From an uncultured Bacteroidales bacterium (GTDB lineage Bacteria; Bacteroidota; Bacteroidia; Bacteroidales; Bacteroidaceae): a DNA stretch of 34,591 bases. Below, piece after piece: positions 16,113 through 24,618 of this stretch; position 1 is the first letter of the stretch; each line of letters starts with the position of its first letter. The translations under genes and the position numbers were made by a program. The stretch lies in NCBI GenBank assembly GCA_902774005.1, contig CACYGK010000019.1:1-34591 (forward strand). The letters run 5' to 3'. Under the pieces are notes generated by a model that saw only the letters and a program-made list of their open reading frames with translations, had not been told where the DNA came from and ran no database searches.

Positions 16113-19025
16113 ATGAAAGCAAAATTTTTTCTGATTGGAATGGCAGCTATGCTGTTTGCTGCCTGTAGTAAGTACAAGTATGAGGAGGTGAAGGGTGACC
16201 TAAGTAAGACCCGTATCTATACGTTGGAGAACGGACTGAAGGTGTATCTGTCTGTCAATAAGGAGAAACCGCGTTTGCAGACGTATATAGCTGTGAGGAC
16301 GGGTTCGAAGAATGACCCTGCTGAGACTACGGGTCTGGCTCACTATCTGGAGCATCTTATGTTCAAGGGTACGAATCATTTCGGAGTGACTGATCCGGAG
16401 GCTGAACGTCCGTTGCTTGACGATATAGAGGCTCGATATGAGACGTATCGCACCCTGACCGACCCTGAGGAGCGCCGTGTGGCTTATCATGGAATAGACT
16501 CTGTAAGTCAGTTGGCGGCAAAGTATTTCATCCCGAATGAATATGATAAACTGATGGCTCTCATCGGTGCCGAACGTACGAATGCGTTCACTTGGCAGGA
16601 CGGTACATGCTACGTGAACGACATACCTGCAAATCAGATTGAGAACTGGCTGAAGGTGGAGAGTGACCGTTTCAAGAATATGACTATAAGAGGTTTCCAC
16701 ACCGAACTGGAGGCTGTGTATGAGGAGTATAACATCTACCTGTCGAACGATGGAATGAAGTCTTATACTGCGCTGTCGAAAAAACTCTTCCCTTCGCATC
16801 CTTACGGTACTCAGACTACAATCGGTACGCAGGAGCACCTGAAGAATCCTTCTATCACCAATATCAAGAATTATTTCAAGAAATGGTATGTACCCAATAA
16901 TGTGGCAATATGTATGGCGGGTGACTTTGACCCAGACGAGGTCATAGAACTCATAGACAAGTATTTCGGTGACTGGGAGAAGGGTGATGACATAGAACAG
17001 CCGGTATTCCCTAAGCAGCCTGTGCTTACTGCTGCGGTGGATACGACTATCGTCGGACCGGAAGCTGAGCAGTTGGTGCTGGGATGGTGTTTCGAAAAGG
17101 GTACATCGCTGCAGACCGATACTCTCCGTATGATTGAGAAGATACTGAGCAACGGAACGGCAGGACTGCTCGACCTCGACATCAATCAGCAGATGCGCAT
17201 GTTGGAGGCAGGGGCTGCATTTGAGGGAATGATGGACTACTCGTTGTTTGAGATGGTTGGTTCGCCACGTGAGGGTCAGACCCTCGATGAGGTGCGTGAG
17301 TTGCTGCTTGGTGAGTTGGAAAAACTGAAGAGGGGAGAGTTTAGCGACGATCTGCTGGTGTCTATAATAAATAATGAGAAACTGTCATACTACAATTCAC
17401 TTGAGGAGAATACGGCACGTACGGACATGCAGCTCGATGCGTTCATCTGTGGTATCGACTGGGAGCAGAAGATAGGAAATATAAGTCGTATGGAGAAGAT
17501 GACGAAGCAGGAGATTATGGATTTTGCAAAGCGACATTTCGCAGATAATTATGTGGCTGTGTATAAGCGTCAGGGTACAGACCCGAATCAGAAGAAGATT
17601 GACAAACCTGCCATCACACCTATTCCTACGAACCGCGAGAATGTGAGTCAGTTTGTGGAGGAGATACAAAAGGCGGAGGTGAAACCTATTGAGCCGCAGT
17701 TTGTGGATTTCGAACGAGACCTCACTTTCGGTAGTGTGAAGTCGGAGAAAAACGGAACTGAACTGCCATACGGTTATGTGCAGAACAAGGAGAACGGACG
17801 CTTCACTCTTGCTTTCCGCTATCGGTTCGGAAAGGAAGCTGATACACGCTATCAGTATGCAGCGGAATATATCGATTATCTTGGTACCGACTCGCTGACT
17901 GCCGAAGAGGTGAAGCAACAGTTCTACAAACTGGCATGCTATTTCAATATAGAAGTGGGTGAACGTAGTATTACCATCAGTCTCAACGGACTTGCCGAGA
18001 ATATGCCGGAGGCTCTCAGTCTGCTCGAACATGTGATGAAGCATGCAAAGGTGGATGAAAGTGCATATAGTAAATATGTAAGTGTAGTGGACAAGGCGCG
18101 TTCGGATGAAAAGCTGAATCAGAAGTCGAATTTCGCTGCTCTGCAGGATTACGGTTTCTACGGACCTTACAATCCTTGTCGTAATATACTTTCAACAGCT
18201 CAACTGGAAGAAACAGAACCGCAAGTGCTGCTCGACCTGCTGAAGAATATCGGTGAGTATAAACACAACATCTTGTACTACGGTCCGCTTACGACGGCAG
18301 AACTGGAGAAGGTGATAGGTGAGCGACATGAAATACCGGCTCATTTGCAGTCTGTACCTGGGAACCGCCACTATAGCATGCAGTCTACTCCGCAGAATGA
18401 GATTCTGCTTGCACCATACGATGCTAAGAATATATACATGGCGTTGTATCATATCGATGCAACTCCTTTCGATGCAGAGAATGTGGGAGTGAAGGCTCTG
18501 TTCAACGAATATTTCGGTAGCGGAATGAGCGGTATCGTGTTTCAGGAAATGCGTGAGGCTCGCGGACTGGCTTACAATGCTTATGCTGGATATTTCGAAC
18601 CACAGAATAAAGACCAGTACGAATTCGGAATGGCAGGTATTATCACTCAGAACGATAAGATGATTGACTGTCTCACCCATTTCCACGAGATACTCGACAA
18701 TATTCCGCAGAGTGATGCTTCGTTCCAGATAGCTAAGGATGCACTCACCAAACGAATTGCCAGTACCCGTATAACGAAGTACGGACTTATCAATGCATGG
18801 CTCAGTGCTCAGCAGAAAGGTATCGACTTTGATGAGAACGAACGTATATATAACTCCATCCCTTCGCTCACACTCAGCGATGTGGTAGAGTTTGCTAAGA
18901 CGCACATGGCTAATAAGACTTACCGGTATGTCATTCTGGGTGATGAGAAGGAACTCGATATGAAGTCGCTCGAACAGTATGGACCTGTGAAGCGTCTCAC
19001 AACCGAGGAGATTTTCGGCTACTGA
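16113..19025 (+). CDS. M16 family zinc metallopeptidase, lipoprotein
   Basis: A protein of 970 residues. The signal ends in FAACS, a lipobox, so it is anchored in the envelope. The N-terminal M16 unit has the inverted zinc motif HYLEH (H77, E80, H81), and the acidic segment ELEAVYEEYN (198-207) supplies the third ligand. A second, degenerate M16 half follows (about 560-970) with an RGLAYNAYAGY segment of the R/Y type that binds substrate in clam-shell pitrilysin-like enzymes. It would degrade peptides in the periplasm or at the surface. The length fits two fused M16 units. Probably translated from the same transcript as rmuC. Confidence 0.92.
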   Translation: MKAKFFLIGMAAMLFAACSKYKYEEVKGDLSKTRIYTLENGLKVYLSVNKEKPRLQTYIAVRTGSKNDPAETTGLAHYLEHLMFKGTNHFGVTDPEAERPLLDDIEARYETYRTLTDPEERRVAYHGIDSVSQLAAKYFIPNEYDKLMALIGAERTNAFTWQDGTCYVNDIPANQIENWLKVESDRFKNMTIRGFHTELEAVYEEYNIYLSNDGMKSYTALSKKLFPSHPYGTQTTIGTQEHLKNPSITNIKNYFKKWYVPNNVAICMAGDFDPDEVIELIDKYFGDWEKGDDIEQPVFPKQPVLTAAVDTTIVGPEAEQLVLGWCFEKGTSLQTDTLRMIEKILSNGTAGLLDLDINQQMRMLEAGAAFEGMMDYSLFEMVGSPREGQTLDEVRELLLGELEKLKRGEFSDDLLVSIINNEKLSYYNSLEENTARTDMQLDAFICGIDWEQKIGNISRMEKMTKQEIMDFAKRHFADNYVAVYKRQGTDPNQKKIDKPAITPIPTNRENVSQFVEEIQKAEVKPIEPQFVDFERDLTFGSVKSEKNGTELPYGYVQNKENGRFTLAFRYRFGKEADTRYQYAAEYIDYLGTDSLTAEEVKQQFYKLACYFNIEVGERSITISLNGLAENMPEALSLLEHVMKHAKVDESAYSKYVSVVDKARSDEKLNQKSNFAALQDYGFYGPYNPCRNILSTAQLEETEPQVLLDLLKNIGEYKHNILYYGPLTTAELEKVIGERHEIPAHLQSVPGNRHYSMQSTPQNEILLAPYDAKNIYMALYHIDATPFDAENVGVKALFNEYFGSGMSGIVFQEMREARGLAYNAYAGYFEPQNKDQYEFGMAGIITQNDKMIDCLTHFHEILDNIPQSDASFQIAKDALTKRIASTRITKYGLINAWLSAQQKGIDFDENERIYNSIPSLTLSDVVEFAKTHMANKTYRYVILGDEKELDMKSLEQYGPVKRLTTEEIFGY

Positions 19026-19069
19026 TAAGTTTTTTCGTTTTTTCGTGCTGCATTCTTCCAATAAATTAT

Positions 19070-19077
19070 TACCTTTG
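19070..19077 (+). promoter_or_regulatory. -7 box of the tRNA-Leu gene
   Basis: TACCTTTG followed by C, a full match to the consensus, 15 bases before the tRNA. Confidence 0.55.
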
Positions 19078-19091
19078 CAGCCGATTTAGGC

Positions 19092-19175
19092 GCCGAAGTG
19101 GTGGAATGGTAGACACGAGGGACTTAAAATCCCTTGAGCATTGCGCTCATACGGGTTCGAGCCCCGTCTTCGGTA
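19092..19175 (+). tRNA. tRNA-Leu (UAA)
   Basis: An 84-base class II tRNA. The acceptor stem GCCGAAG pairs with CTTCGGT (first pair G-U), the anticodon stem AGGGA/TCCCT encloses CTTAAAA with anticodon TAA at 19125-19127, a variable arm (TGAGCATTGCGCTCA) follows, and the T-arm has GGTTCGAGCCC. CCA is not encoded. It reads UUA codons. Confidence 0.95.
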
Positions 19176-19182
19176 CTAAGGA

Positions 19183-19220
19183 AACAAAGGCTTCAGTCAG
19201 AAATGATTGAAGCCTTTGTT
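19183..19220 (+). terminator. Hairpin terminator after tRNA-Leu
   Basis: AACAAAGGCTTCA (19183-19195) pairs perfectly with TGAAGCCTTTGTT (19208-19220); the stem continues inward through GTCA/TGAT to a GAAA tetraloop. The downstream tract CGTTTATCGTT is only moderately T-rich. Confidence 0.65.
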
Positions 19221-19331
19221 CGTTTATCGTTAACGTTATCGTTATCGTTGCCATGGGGGATTTCCCTACAGAATAGGAAAAACATACTGCAATGTAGGAA
19301 AAACTCCTCGTCGGGGAATGTCAGAAGGCTC

Positions 19332-19339
19332 TATCTTTG
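19332..19339 (+). promoter_or_regulatory. -7 box of the His/Pro-rich protein gene
   Basis: TATCTTTG followed by C, 53 bases before the ATG at 19392; supports that start rather than any upstream one. Confidence 0.5.
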
Positions 19340-19391
19340 CCATCGTAAAAATGAAACAACTGATTGTTTAACTTTTAAAACGAGATGCCTT

Positions 19392-19868
19392 ATGAAGACT
19401 TTAATGACAATGATCGCAGTTTTAGTTCTTAGTACTACAACTTCGTATGCACAGAGATATGGTGGCAGAACAAACGGCAACCGAGTAGAAACAAACAGAA
19501 ACGCTTCGCGCGAAATGAATGGTGGTATGCACCAGGGAAATAACGGACGCGGATATTCGATAGGTGATAACAGAGGTGGTGCATATGTAGGTGGTAATCG
19601 TCATTCAGCACCAGTGGTTCACCACAGCCCTGCACCGGTAGTTCATCATCGTCCTGCACCGGTAGTTCATCATCGTCCTGCACCGGTTGTTTATCATCCA
19701 GCTCCTGTGATTCATCACCGTCCGGTAGTTTACCATCATCCAGCTCCAGTGGTTTATGCAGAACCGGTATATGTAGAGCCCGTTCCGGTACATCACTCAG
19801 GTGTAGCAGCAGGTGTAGTGGCAGGAGCAGTAGTTGGAACAGTTATAGGTGCTTTGCTTTGCAATTAA
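19392..19868 (+). CDS. Secreted His/Pro-rich repeat protein with glycine-rich tail
   Basis: A protein of 158 residues, family not recognised. A signal peptide (about 1-20, ending TSYAQ) is followed by an Asn/Gly/Arg-rich stretch and then a low-complexity region (about 75-135) of HHRPAPVV-type units: APVVHHSP, APVVHHRP twice, then APVVYHP and variants. The tail GVAAGVVAGAVVGTVIGALLCN resembles a glycine-zipper membrane segment. The start at 19392 is chosen because it begins the signal peptide and follows the promoter box; the frame also stays open upstream into the tRNA. The histidine clusters could bind metal, but that is a guess. Confidence 0.7.
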   Translation: MKTLMTMIAVLVLSTTTSYAQRYGGRTNGNRVETNRNASREMNGGMHQGNNGRGYSIGDNRGGAYVGGNRHSAPVVHHSPAPVVHHRPAPVVHHRPAPVVYHPAPVIHHRPVVYHHPAPVVYAEPVYVEPVPVHHSGVAAGVVAGAVVGTVIGALLCN

Positions 19869-19907
19869 TAAATAATGTTTATCCTAAAACCTTTTTTACT
19901 TAGCTGT

Positions 19908-19948
19908 GGAGGAACTTCGACGTATGGAGTCGCGGTTCCTCCTTTTTT
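19908..19948 (+). terminator. Intrinsic terminator after the His/Pro-rich gene
   Basis: GGAGGAAC (19908-19915) pairs with GTTCCTCC (19935-19942), with inner CGAC/GTCG pairing, followed by six T (19943-19948). Confidence 0.85.
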
Positions 19949-19983
19949 CTATACATTATTTATAATATATGTGTGGAATTGCC

Positions 19984-19991
19984 TATATTTG
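19984..19991 (+). promoter_or_regulatory. -7 box of the GH43 gene
   Basis: TATATTTG, a full match to TAnnTTTG, 30 bases before the ATG at 20021. Confidence 0.55.
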
Positions 19992-20020
19992 TACCCGCAA
20001 ACTAAAACCTCAATGATATT

Positions 20021-21064
20021 ATGAAGATAATGGCTACGTTGCTGTCCCTTATGACAGCGCTGACCCTTCAGGCTCAGAACCTGCAGAAGGGTGATTATGG
20101 ATTTCTGTATTGTCACATGTCGGGTGAAGGTGAGTGGACTGCTTATGCCCTGAGTCGCGACGGACTGCACTATCATGATCTGATAGATGGCAAACCGATT
20201 ATGGATACTAAAGAACATGCGGGTATCGAGGGTGGACAGAGAGATGCATATATCTGTCGCAAGACTGACTCGGGAAAGGGTTACCTGATGGTGACTACCG
20301 ATATGTGTGTGGCAAAGAGTCACCACTGGTATAACTACGGAATCAATCTGCTGAAGAGCGACGACCTCATCAACTGGACGTCCACTACGTTCGACTTCCG
20401 CAAGGGTAATGAGATTTTCTGTGACCCTGAAAGTCCGGATATCATTGCCGACTGGAGCAAGATAAACCGAGTGTGGGCTCCACAGATTTTCTGGGACCCT
20501 AACTACGTATGGCCTGATGGTGACAAGGGTGGATATTTCATCTATTACAGTATTTGGAGTTTCAACGAAGATGACAAATACGACCGCATGGTATATAGCT
20601 ATGCTGACAAGTCGTTCACCAAACTGACAAAACCGCGTGTTCTCTTCGACTGGGGTTATGCTACTATCGATGCTGACATCAATTATCTGGAATCGGATGG
20701 AAAGTACCACATGCTCATAAAGAAGGAAGGAGGACATCCCGGTATTTTCCAGACGAGCAGTTACAGTCTGACAGGTCCGTACCCCGAACCAGACGAGAAG
20801 GACTTCGTAAGTTTTGAAGGAAACAAGAAGTGTGAGGGTAGCAGTGCCTTCCAGATTCCAGGTGAGGAAGGATGGAGAGTGGCTTACATCCAGTACAGTA
20901 CCAATCCGAAGCAGTACCGCATCTGTCAGACTGACAAGTACCTTCGCAATTTCCACGACCCCGTAACTATCGAAGGTGTGAAGGCTCCGCAGCATGGTTC
21001 GTTCATGCGACTCACAAAGCAGGAGTATAAGCGACTGGAGAAGTGGAGTGAGGGGGAGAAGTAG
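20021..21064 (+). CDS. Glycoside hydrolase family 43-like enzyme, secreted
   Basis: A protein of 347 residues with a signal peptide (about 1-19, ending LQAQ) and a five-bladed propeller fold of the GH43 type. The three catalytic acids can be placed: D75 in QRDAYI (base), D219 in IDADI (pKa-modulating) and E272 in CEGSSAF (acid). VWAPQIFWD is another family hallmark. GH43 enzymes release arabinose or xylose, some galactose, from plant polysaccharides; the subfamily is unclear. It has its own promoter and lies between a terminator and the helicase gene, not in a polysaccharide locus. Confidence 0.88.
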   Translation: MKIMATLLSLMTALTLQAQNLQKGDYGFLYCHMSGEGEWTAYALSRDGLHYHDLIDGKPIMDTKEHAGIEGGQRDAYICRKTDSGKGYLMVTTDMCVAKSHHWYNYGINLLKSDDLINWTSTTFDFRKGNEIFCDPESPDIIADWSKINRVWAPQIFWDPNYVWPDGDKGGYFIYYSIWSFNEDDKYDRMVYSYADKSFTKLTKPRVLFDWGYATIDADINYLESDGKYHMLIKKEGGHPGIFQTSSYSLTGPYPEPDEKDFVSFEGNKKCEGSSAFQIPGEEGWRVAYIQYSTNPKQYRICQTDKYLRNFHDPVTIEGVKAPQHGSFMRLTKQEYKRLEKWSEGEK

Positions 21065-21105
21065 TTTACAGTTGACCGTTTACAGTTTAAATAATTGAAG
21101 TTGAC
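21063..21105. repeat. 7-bp repeat array between GH43 and helicase genes
   Basis: AGTTTAC, AGTTGAC, CGTTTAC and AGTTTAA run in phase from 21063 to 21090, with another AGTTGAC at 21099-21105. The array begins right at the GH43 stop codon. Confidence 0.65.
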
Positions 21106-21107
21106 AT

Positions 21108-24100
21108 TTGATTAAATCGGCAGAATATTTCCTTGACGAATTGAGGCTTGTTGCCGAAATGCGTGACGGGGAAGACTCCAACTACAGTCTGCACGAGTGC
21201 TATACGGAACTCTACCGCGTGTTTAACGAGGCACTCATGTATCTGACATCGGACAAACGACTTGACTTTTCGGGTGCGTTTGCCCGATTCACCTATATAG
21301 CACAGAGTACGGCGATGCCTGCCGCACTGACTCGTAGGGTGAATGCGTTCAGGTCGAGGGTGAAGACCCGCAGTTATGAGCAGGGTGGCATCATGATGTT
21401 TACAGCGGACTGGAAAACGGTAGAGGAGTTCCTGTGCCGTGCGTTCGGAGTTGAAAGGGAGTTTGCTGATAATTCTGCCGAAGAAACAGAAGAAAATGCA
21501 GAATCTGCGGAACAGACTGACACGAACTATATGCGTGTTTCGGTGCTGTCGTGGGATGCTTATTATATCTATGCCGTTGCCGACGATAAGGGTGGGGAGA
21601 CCATGAAGGTGTGCTACAATAACGACACCAATTTCCTTGGAAACTGGCAATATGTGGCTTCGCTGCTTTCGAAAGGTGACCAACTGAATCTGGTTAATCC
21701 GTATCTGAAGGACGGCATCTGTTACCCCGAACTGATAATATACCAGCCAGACTACCTGATCGACATCTCCGCTGTGGCTGAGTGCTTCCAGCCGTTCGGT
21801 GCCACAGCCTATTATTTCCTGCTGAAGAAGTTTGCACCAAACGAACCGTCAAAGCATAAGCTGCTTGGAAATTTTGCCAGTCAGATGCTCGACGAGGAAC
21901 TCTGGTATAACAGTCAGGAGGGAGGTAAGAGACGGACGTATAAGGAAAGTGTTGTCGACTTCTTCAGTCGCTATTCGTTGCAGATTGTGGCATGTAGCGA
22001 TGATATGTCCGGATTTCATGAGGAGGCACAGCGTCAGCAGCGGAACATACGTGAGATTCTGCATACTGCCTTTACGGAGGACAAGTTCATCGATGCCGAA
22101 AAGATTCTTCTCGAACCGTCTTTCTTCTGTGAGATGCTTGGTGTGCAGGGACGTATGGACCTGATGCAGAGTGACTACCGAGTACTGATGGAACAGAAAT
22201 CGGGAAAGAAGGACTATAACACTAACGGACACGTAGAGAAACATTATTGTCAGATGCTGCTTTATCTGGCATTGCTGCATTACGGTTTCAAACTGCGGAA
22301 TGAGGACATCTCCTGTTTCCTGCTTTATTCAAAATATCCCGACGGACTGATAAAGGAAACTCCTGCACCCCGACTTCTGTTTGAGATTCTCAGGGTGCGC
22401 AACCAGATAGCATGGATGGAGTTCCATTGCAGTAGGGGTGGGGGACGACTGCTCGAACATCTTACCATAGACAAGATAAACGTACTCCGTCGTGACGATA
22501 ATTTCACAAGAACTTATCTGTTACCACCAATCGAAGACCTCCTGCGAACCATTCAGATGGCTTCCCCCCTTGAGAGGGCTTACTTCCTGCGGATGTTCAC
22601 TTTCGTGCAACGTGAACATGTGTTGTCGAAGATTGGCAATTCACAGAAGGAAGCCAGTGGACTGAGTGCCTTGTGGAATTCCACTCTTGAGGAGAAGCGT
22701 CAGGCAGGAAATATCTTCTATAATCTTCGGATTATTTCCACGACCCGTGATGAGGTCGAACTACTCACTACTGCTGATGATGGCGACTACCTGCCAAACT
22801 TCCGTGTGGGTGATGTGGTAGTTCTTTATAAATACAAACGTGATACTCTGCCCGATGTGCGACGTGGTATGGTGTTCCGTGCTTCAATAGCTGCAATTAC
22901 ATCCGATACCCTCCTGCTTCAATTGCGTGCTCCGCAAAGCAATCCGATAGTGTTCCGGCAGGATGATGACACGATGTGGGCTGTGGAACACGACTTCATC
23001 GAGTCATCTTTTTCAAGCATATACCGTTCGCTTTATGCCTTTCTTGAGGCAGACAAGGAACGTCGTGACCTGCTGCTCTGTCAGCGTCCTCCCACTGCAG
23101 ATGATTATTCCTTGCTTATTGGTCCACCGGGAACAGGTAAGACCAGCTACGGACTGATGCGTCAGTTGCGTGAAGAACTGAAACACGAATCCAATTCCGT
23201 TCTCCTGCTTTCATATACCAACAGGGCGGTGGATGAGATTTGTTCGAAGCTGTTAAAAGACGGACTTGACTTTATACGTATCGGTAGCCGCTTGTCTTGC
23301 CCCGAGGAGTATAAACCTTATCTGCTCGAAAACAAAGTGGCGGGGTGTGAGAACATTCACGTAATCCGTCGCATGTTGCTCTCGGCTCGTATCGTTGTGG
23401 GTACGACAACTTCAATTACGGCTCATCAGGAGATACTGACTATGCGTCCCTTCTCACTTGCTATCATCGATGAGGCTTCGCAGATTCTCGAACCTCACCT
23501 GCTTGGCATCATGTCGGCTAAGTGCGGAGAGAAGAGCAGTATACGACGTTTCTATTTTATTGGTGACCACAAACAATTGCCTGCTGTCGTTCAGCAGTCG
23601 GATGAGGAATCGAAGGTTGACCAGCCTCTGCTCAACAGAATCGGTCTTTCGAATTGCAGAAACTCCCTCTTCGAACGTCTGCTTCGTATCAGTCCTCCCG
23701 AACTCATTGAGCGTTTCACCCGTCAGGGACGAATGCACAGGGATGTGGCTCAGTTTGCCTGCGACCATTTCTACGAAGGTAACCTCAATACCATTCCTCT
23801 GCCGCACCAGGAACAGCCTCTCAACTACACATTTTGTAATAATAAAGGTGATGAAATTCTACGTCTGGTGGCTACCCATCGCATTGCTTTCGTGAATGTA
23901 GAGCAGCCTGTTCACAGTACTTCGGCAAAGGTAAACCAGTCGGAGGCCGAACTCATTGCCGACGTCGTGGTAGCTGTGTATAACCTTTACAGAGAGAGTG
24001 GACGTGAGTTTTCTGCTACTCAGAGTGTGGGAGTAATCGTACCCTACCGCAATCAGATTGCTACCGTTCGTCGTTCCATAGAACAAAGGGTGGGGAAGGA

Positions 24101-24377
24101 ACTTTTATCCGACATAACCATCGATACCGTAGAACGTTATCAAGGTAGTGAACGCGACGTAATAGTTTATGGTTTCACAGTTCAGAGGGAATACCAACTC
24201 GACTTCCTCACGAACAACTGTTTCGAGGAGAACGGATTTATTATAGACCGTAAACTCAATGTTGCCCTTACTCGTGCCCGTGAGCAGATGATACTTATCG
24301 GAAACAAACAACTGCTCAGTCAGAATGCACTTTTCCGTTCGCTGATTAAACAGACAGAAGTAACTTTGAAACAATAA
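21108..24377 (+). CDS. Dna2-like fusion of PD-(D/E)XK nuclease and UPF1-type SF1 helicase
   Basis: A protein of about 1089 residues. The helicase half shows Walker A GPPGTGKTS (672-680), Walker B DEAS (788-791), GDHKQLPAVVQQS, FTRQGRMH, VGVIVPYRNQ, TVERYQGSERD and LNVALTRAREQ, the motif set of the DNA2/NAM7 group. Upstream, GRMDL (D351) and MEQKSG (E362, K364) with a following YCQMLLYLALL helix match a RecB/Cas4-like nuclease. About 250 N-terminal residues are unassigned. The frame has an in-frame stop at 21102-21104, so the start is TTG 21108 or a later ATG (about 21159). Likely role: DNA end processing or repair; a defence role is possible but no neighbours support it. Confidence 0.85.
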   Translation: MIKSAEYFLDELRLVAEMRDGEDSNYSLHECYTELYRVFNEALMYLTSDKRLDFSGAFARFTYIAQSTAMPAALTRRVNAFRSRVKTRSYEQGGIMMFTADWKTVEEFLCRAFGVEREFADNSAEETEENAESAEQTDTNYMRVSVLSWDAYYIYAVADDKGGETMKVCYNNDTNFLGNWQYVASLLSKGDQLNLVNPYLKDGICYPELIIYQPDYLIDISAVAECFQPFGATAYYFLLKKFAPNEPSKHKLLGNFASQMLDEELWYNSQEGGKRRTYKESVVDFFSRYSLQIVACSDDMSGFHEEAQRQQRNIREILHTAFTEDKFIDAEKILLEPSFFCEMLGVQGRMDLMQSDYRVLMEQKSGKKDYNTNGHVEKHYCQMLLYLALLHYGFKLRNEDISCFLLYSKYPDGLIKETPAPRLLFEILRVRNQIAWMEFHCSRGGGRLLEHLTIDKINVLRRDDNFTRTYLLPPIEDLLRTIQMASPLERAYFLRMFTFVQREHVLSKIGNSQKEASGLSALWNSTLEEKRQAGNIFYNLRIISTTRDEVELLTTADDGDYLPNFRVGDVVVLYKYKRDTLPDVRRGMVFRASIAAITSDTLLLQLRAPQSNPIVFRQDDDTMWAVEHDFIESSFSSIYRSLYAFLEADKERRDLLLCQRPPTADDYSLLIGPPGTGKTSYGLMRQLREELKHESNSVLLLSYTNRAVDEICSKLLKDGLDFIRIGSRLSCPEEYKPYLLENKVAGCENIHVIRRMLLSARIVVGTTTSITAHQEILTMRPFSLAIIDEASQILEPHLLGIMSAKCGEKSSIRRFYFIGDHKQLPAVVQQSDEESKVDQPLLNRIGLSNCRNSLFERLLRISPPELIERFTRQGRMHRDVAQFACDHFYEGNLNTIPLPHQEQPLNYTFCNNKGDEILRLVATHRIAFVNVEQPVHSTSAKVNQSEAELIADVVVAVYNLYRESGREFSATQSVGVIVPYRNQIATVRRSIEQRVGKELLSDITIDTVERYQGSERDVIVYGFTVQREYQLDFLTNNCFEENGFIIDRKLNVALTRAREQMILIGNKQLLSQNALFRSLIKQTEVTLKQ

Positions 24378-24379
24378 AA

Positions 24380-24401
24380 AAGACATCAAATCTGATGTCT
24401 T
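24380..24401 (-). terminator. Terminator of tRNA-Met (shared with the helicase 3' end)
   Basis: AAGACATCA (24380-24388) pairs with TGATGTCTT (24393-24401). On the minus strand it is followed by a U-run opposite A 24376-24380. On the plus strand it lies just after the helicase stop. Confidence 0.75.
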
Positions 24402-24408
24402 CACTTAG

Positions 24409-24481
24409 TTGCGGGAGGGGGACTCGAACCTCCGACCTCCAGGTTATGAGCCTGGCGAGCTACCAACTGCTCCATCCCGCG
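24409..24481 (-). tRNA. Initiator-type tRNA-Met (CAU)
   Basis: 73 bases on the minus strand. The acceptor CGCGGGA/TCCCGCA leaves C1 opposite A72, the hallmark of bacterial initiator tRNA. The D-arm GAGC-AGTTGGTA-GCTC and anticodon loop CTCATAA with anticodon CAT are standard. Two oddities: the anticodon stem is CCAGG/CCTGG, so the usual three G-C pairs become A-U, G-C, G-C; and the T-stem GGAGG/CCCCC contains an A-C mismatch. CCA is not encoded. Confidence 0.9.
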
Positions 24482-24498
24482 ATTTTCGTTTGCGGGTG

Positions 24499-24529
24499 CA
24501 AAGGTAGTGCAATCTGAGCGAAATACAAA
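24499..24529 (-). promoter_or_regulatory. Promoter of tRNA-Met
   Basis: Minus strand: TTTG (24529-24526), exactly 19 bases, TACCTTTG (24506-24499). This is a perfect match to the Bacteroidota consensus and the best promoter in the window. Confidence 0.8.
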
Positions 24530-24568
24530 ATAAAAATGACAGAAAATGTATTTTCATGCTTCAATTTA

Positions 24569-24598
24569 TTGTTCTTCATTCGCTTAATCGTAACTTTG
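24569..24598 (+). promoter_or_regulatory. Promoter of the DNA/RNA nuclease gene
   Basis: TTG (24569-24571), 19-base spacer, TAACTTTG (24591-24598) followed by C; the ATG is 20 bases downstream. Confidence 0.65.
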
Positions 24599-24618
24599 CA
24601 TCATAAAACAATACAGAA

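Noticed and set aside
18192..19061. A 289-codon minus-strand frame opposite the M16 gene
   Set aside because: Antisense shadow of a well-supported peptidase gene; no motif or promoter supports it.
19134..19391. Upstream extension of the His/Pro-rich protein into tRNA-Leu
   Set aside because: The extension overlaps the tRNA and its terminator; the signal peptide and the -7 box support ATG 19392.
19949..20995. A 348-codon minus-strand frame opposite the GH43 gene
   Set aside because: It is fully antisense to a gene with signal peptide and catalytic motifs, and its translation shows no recognisable family.
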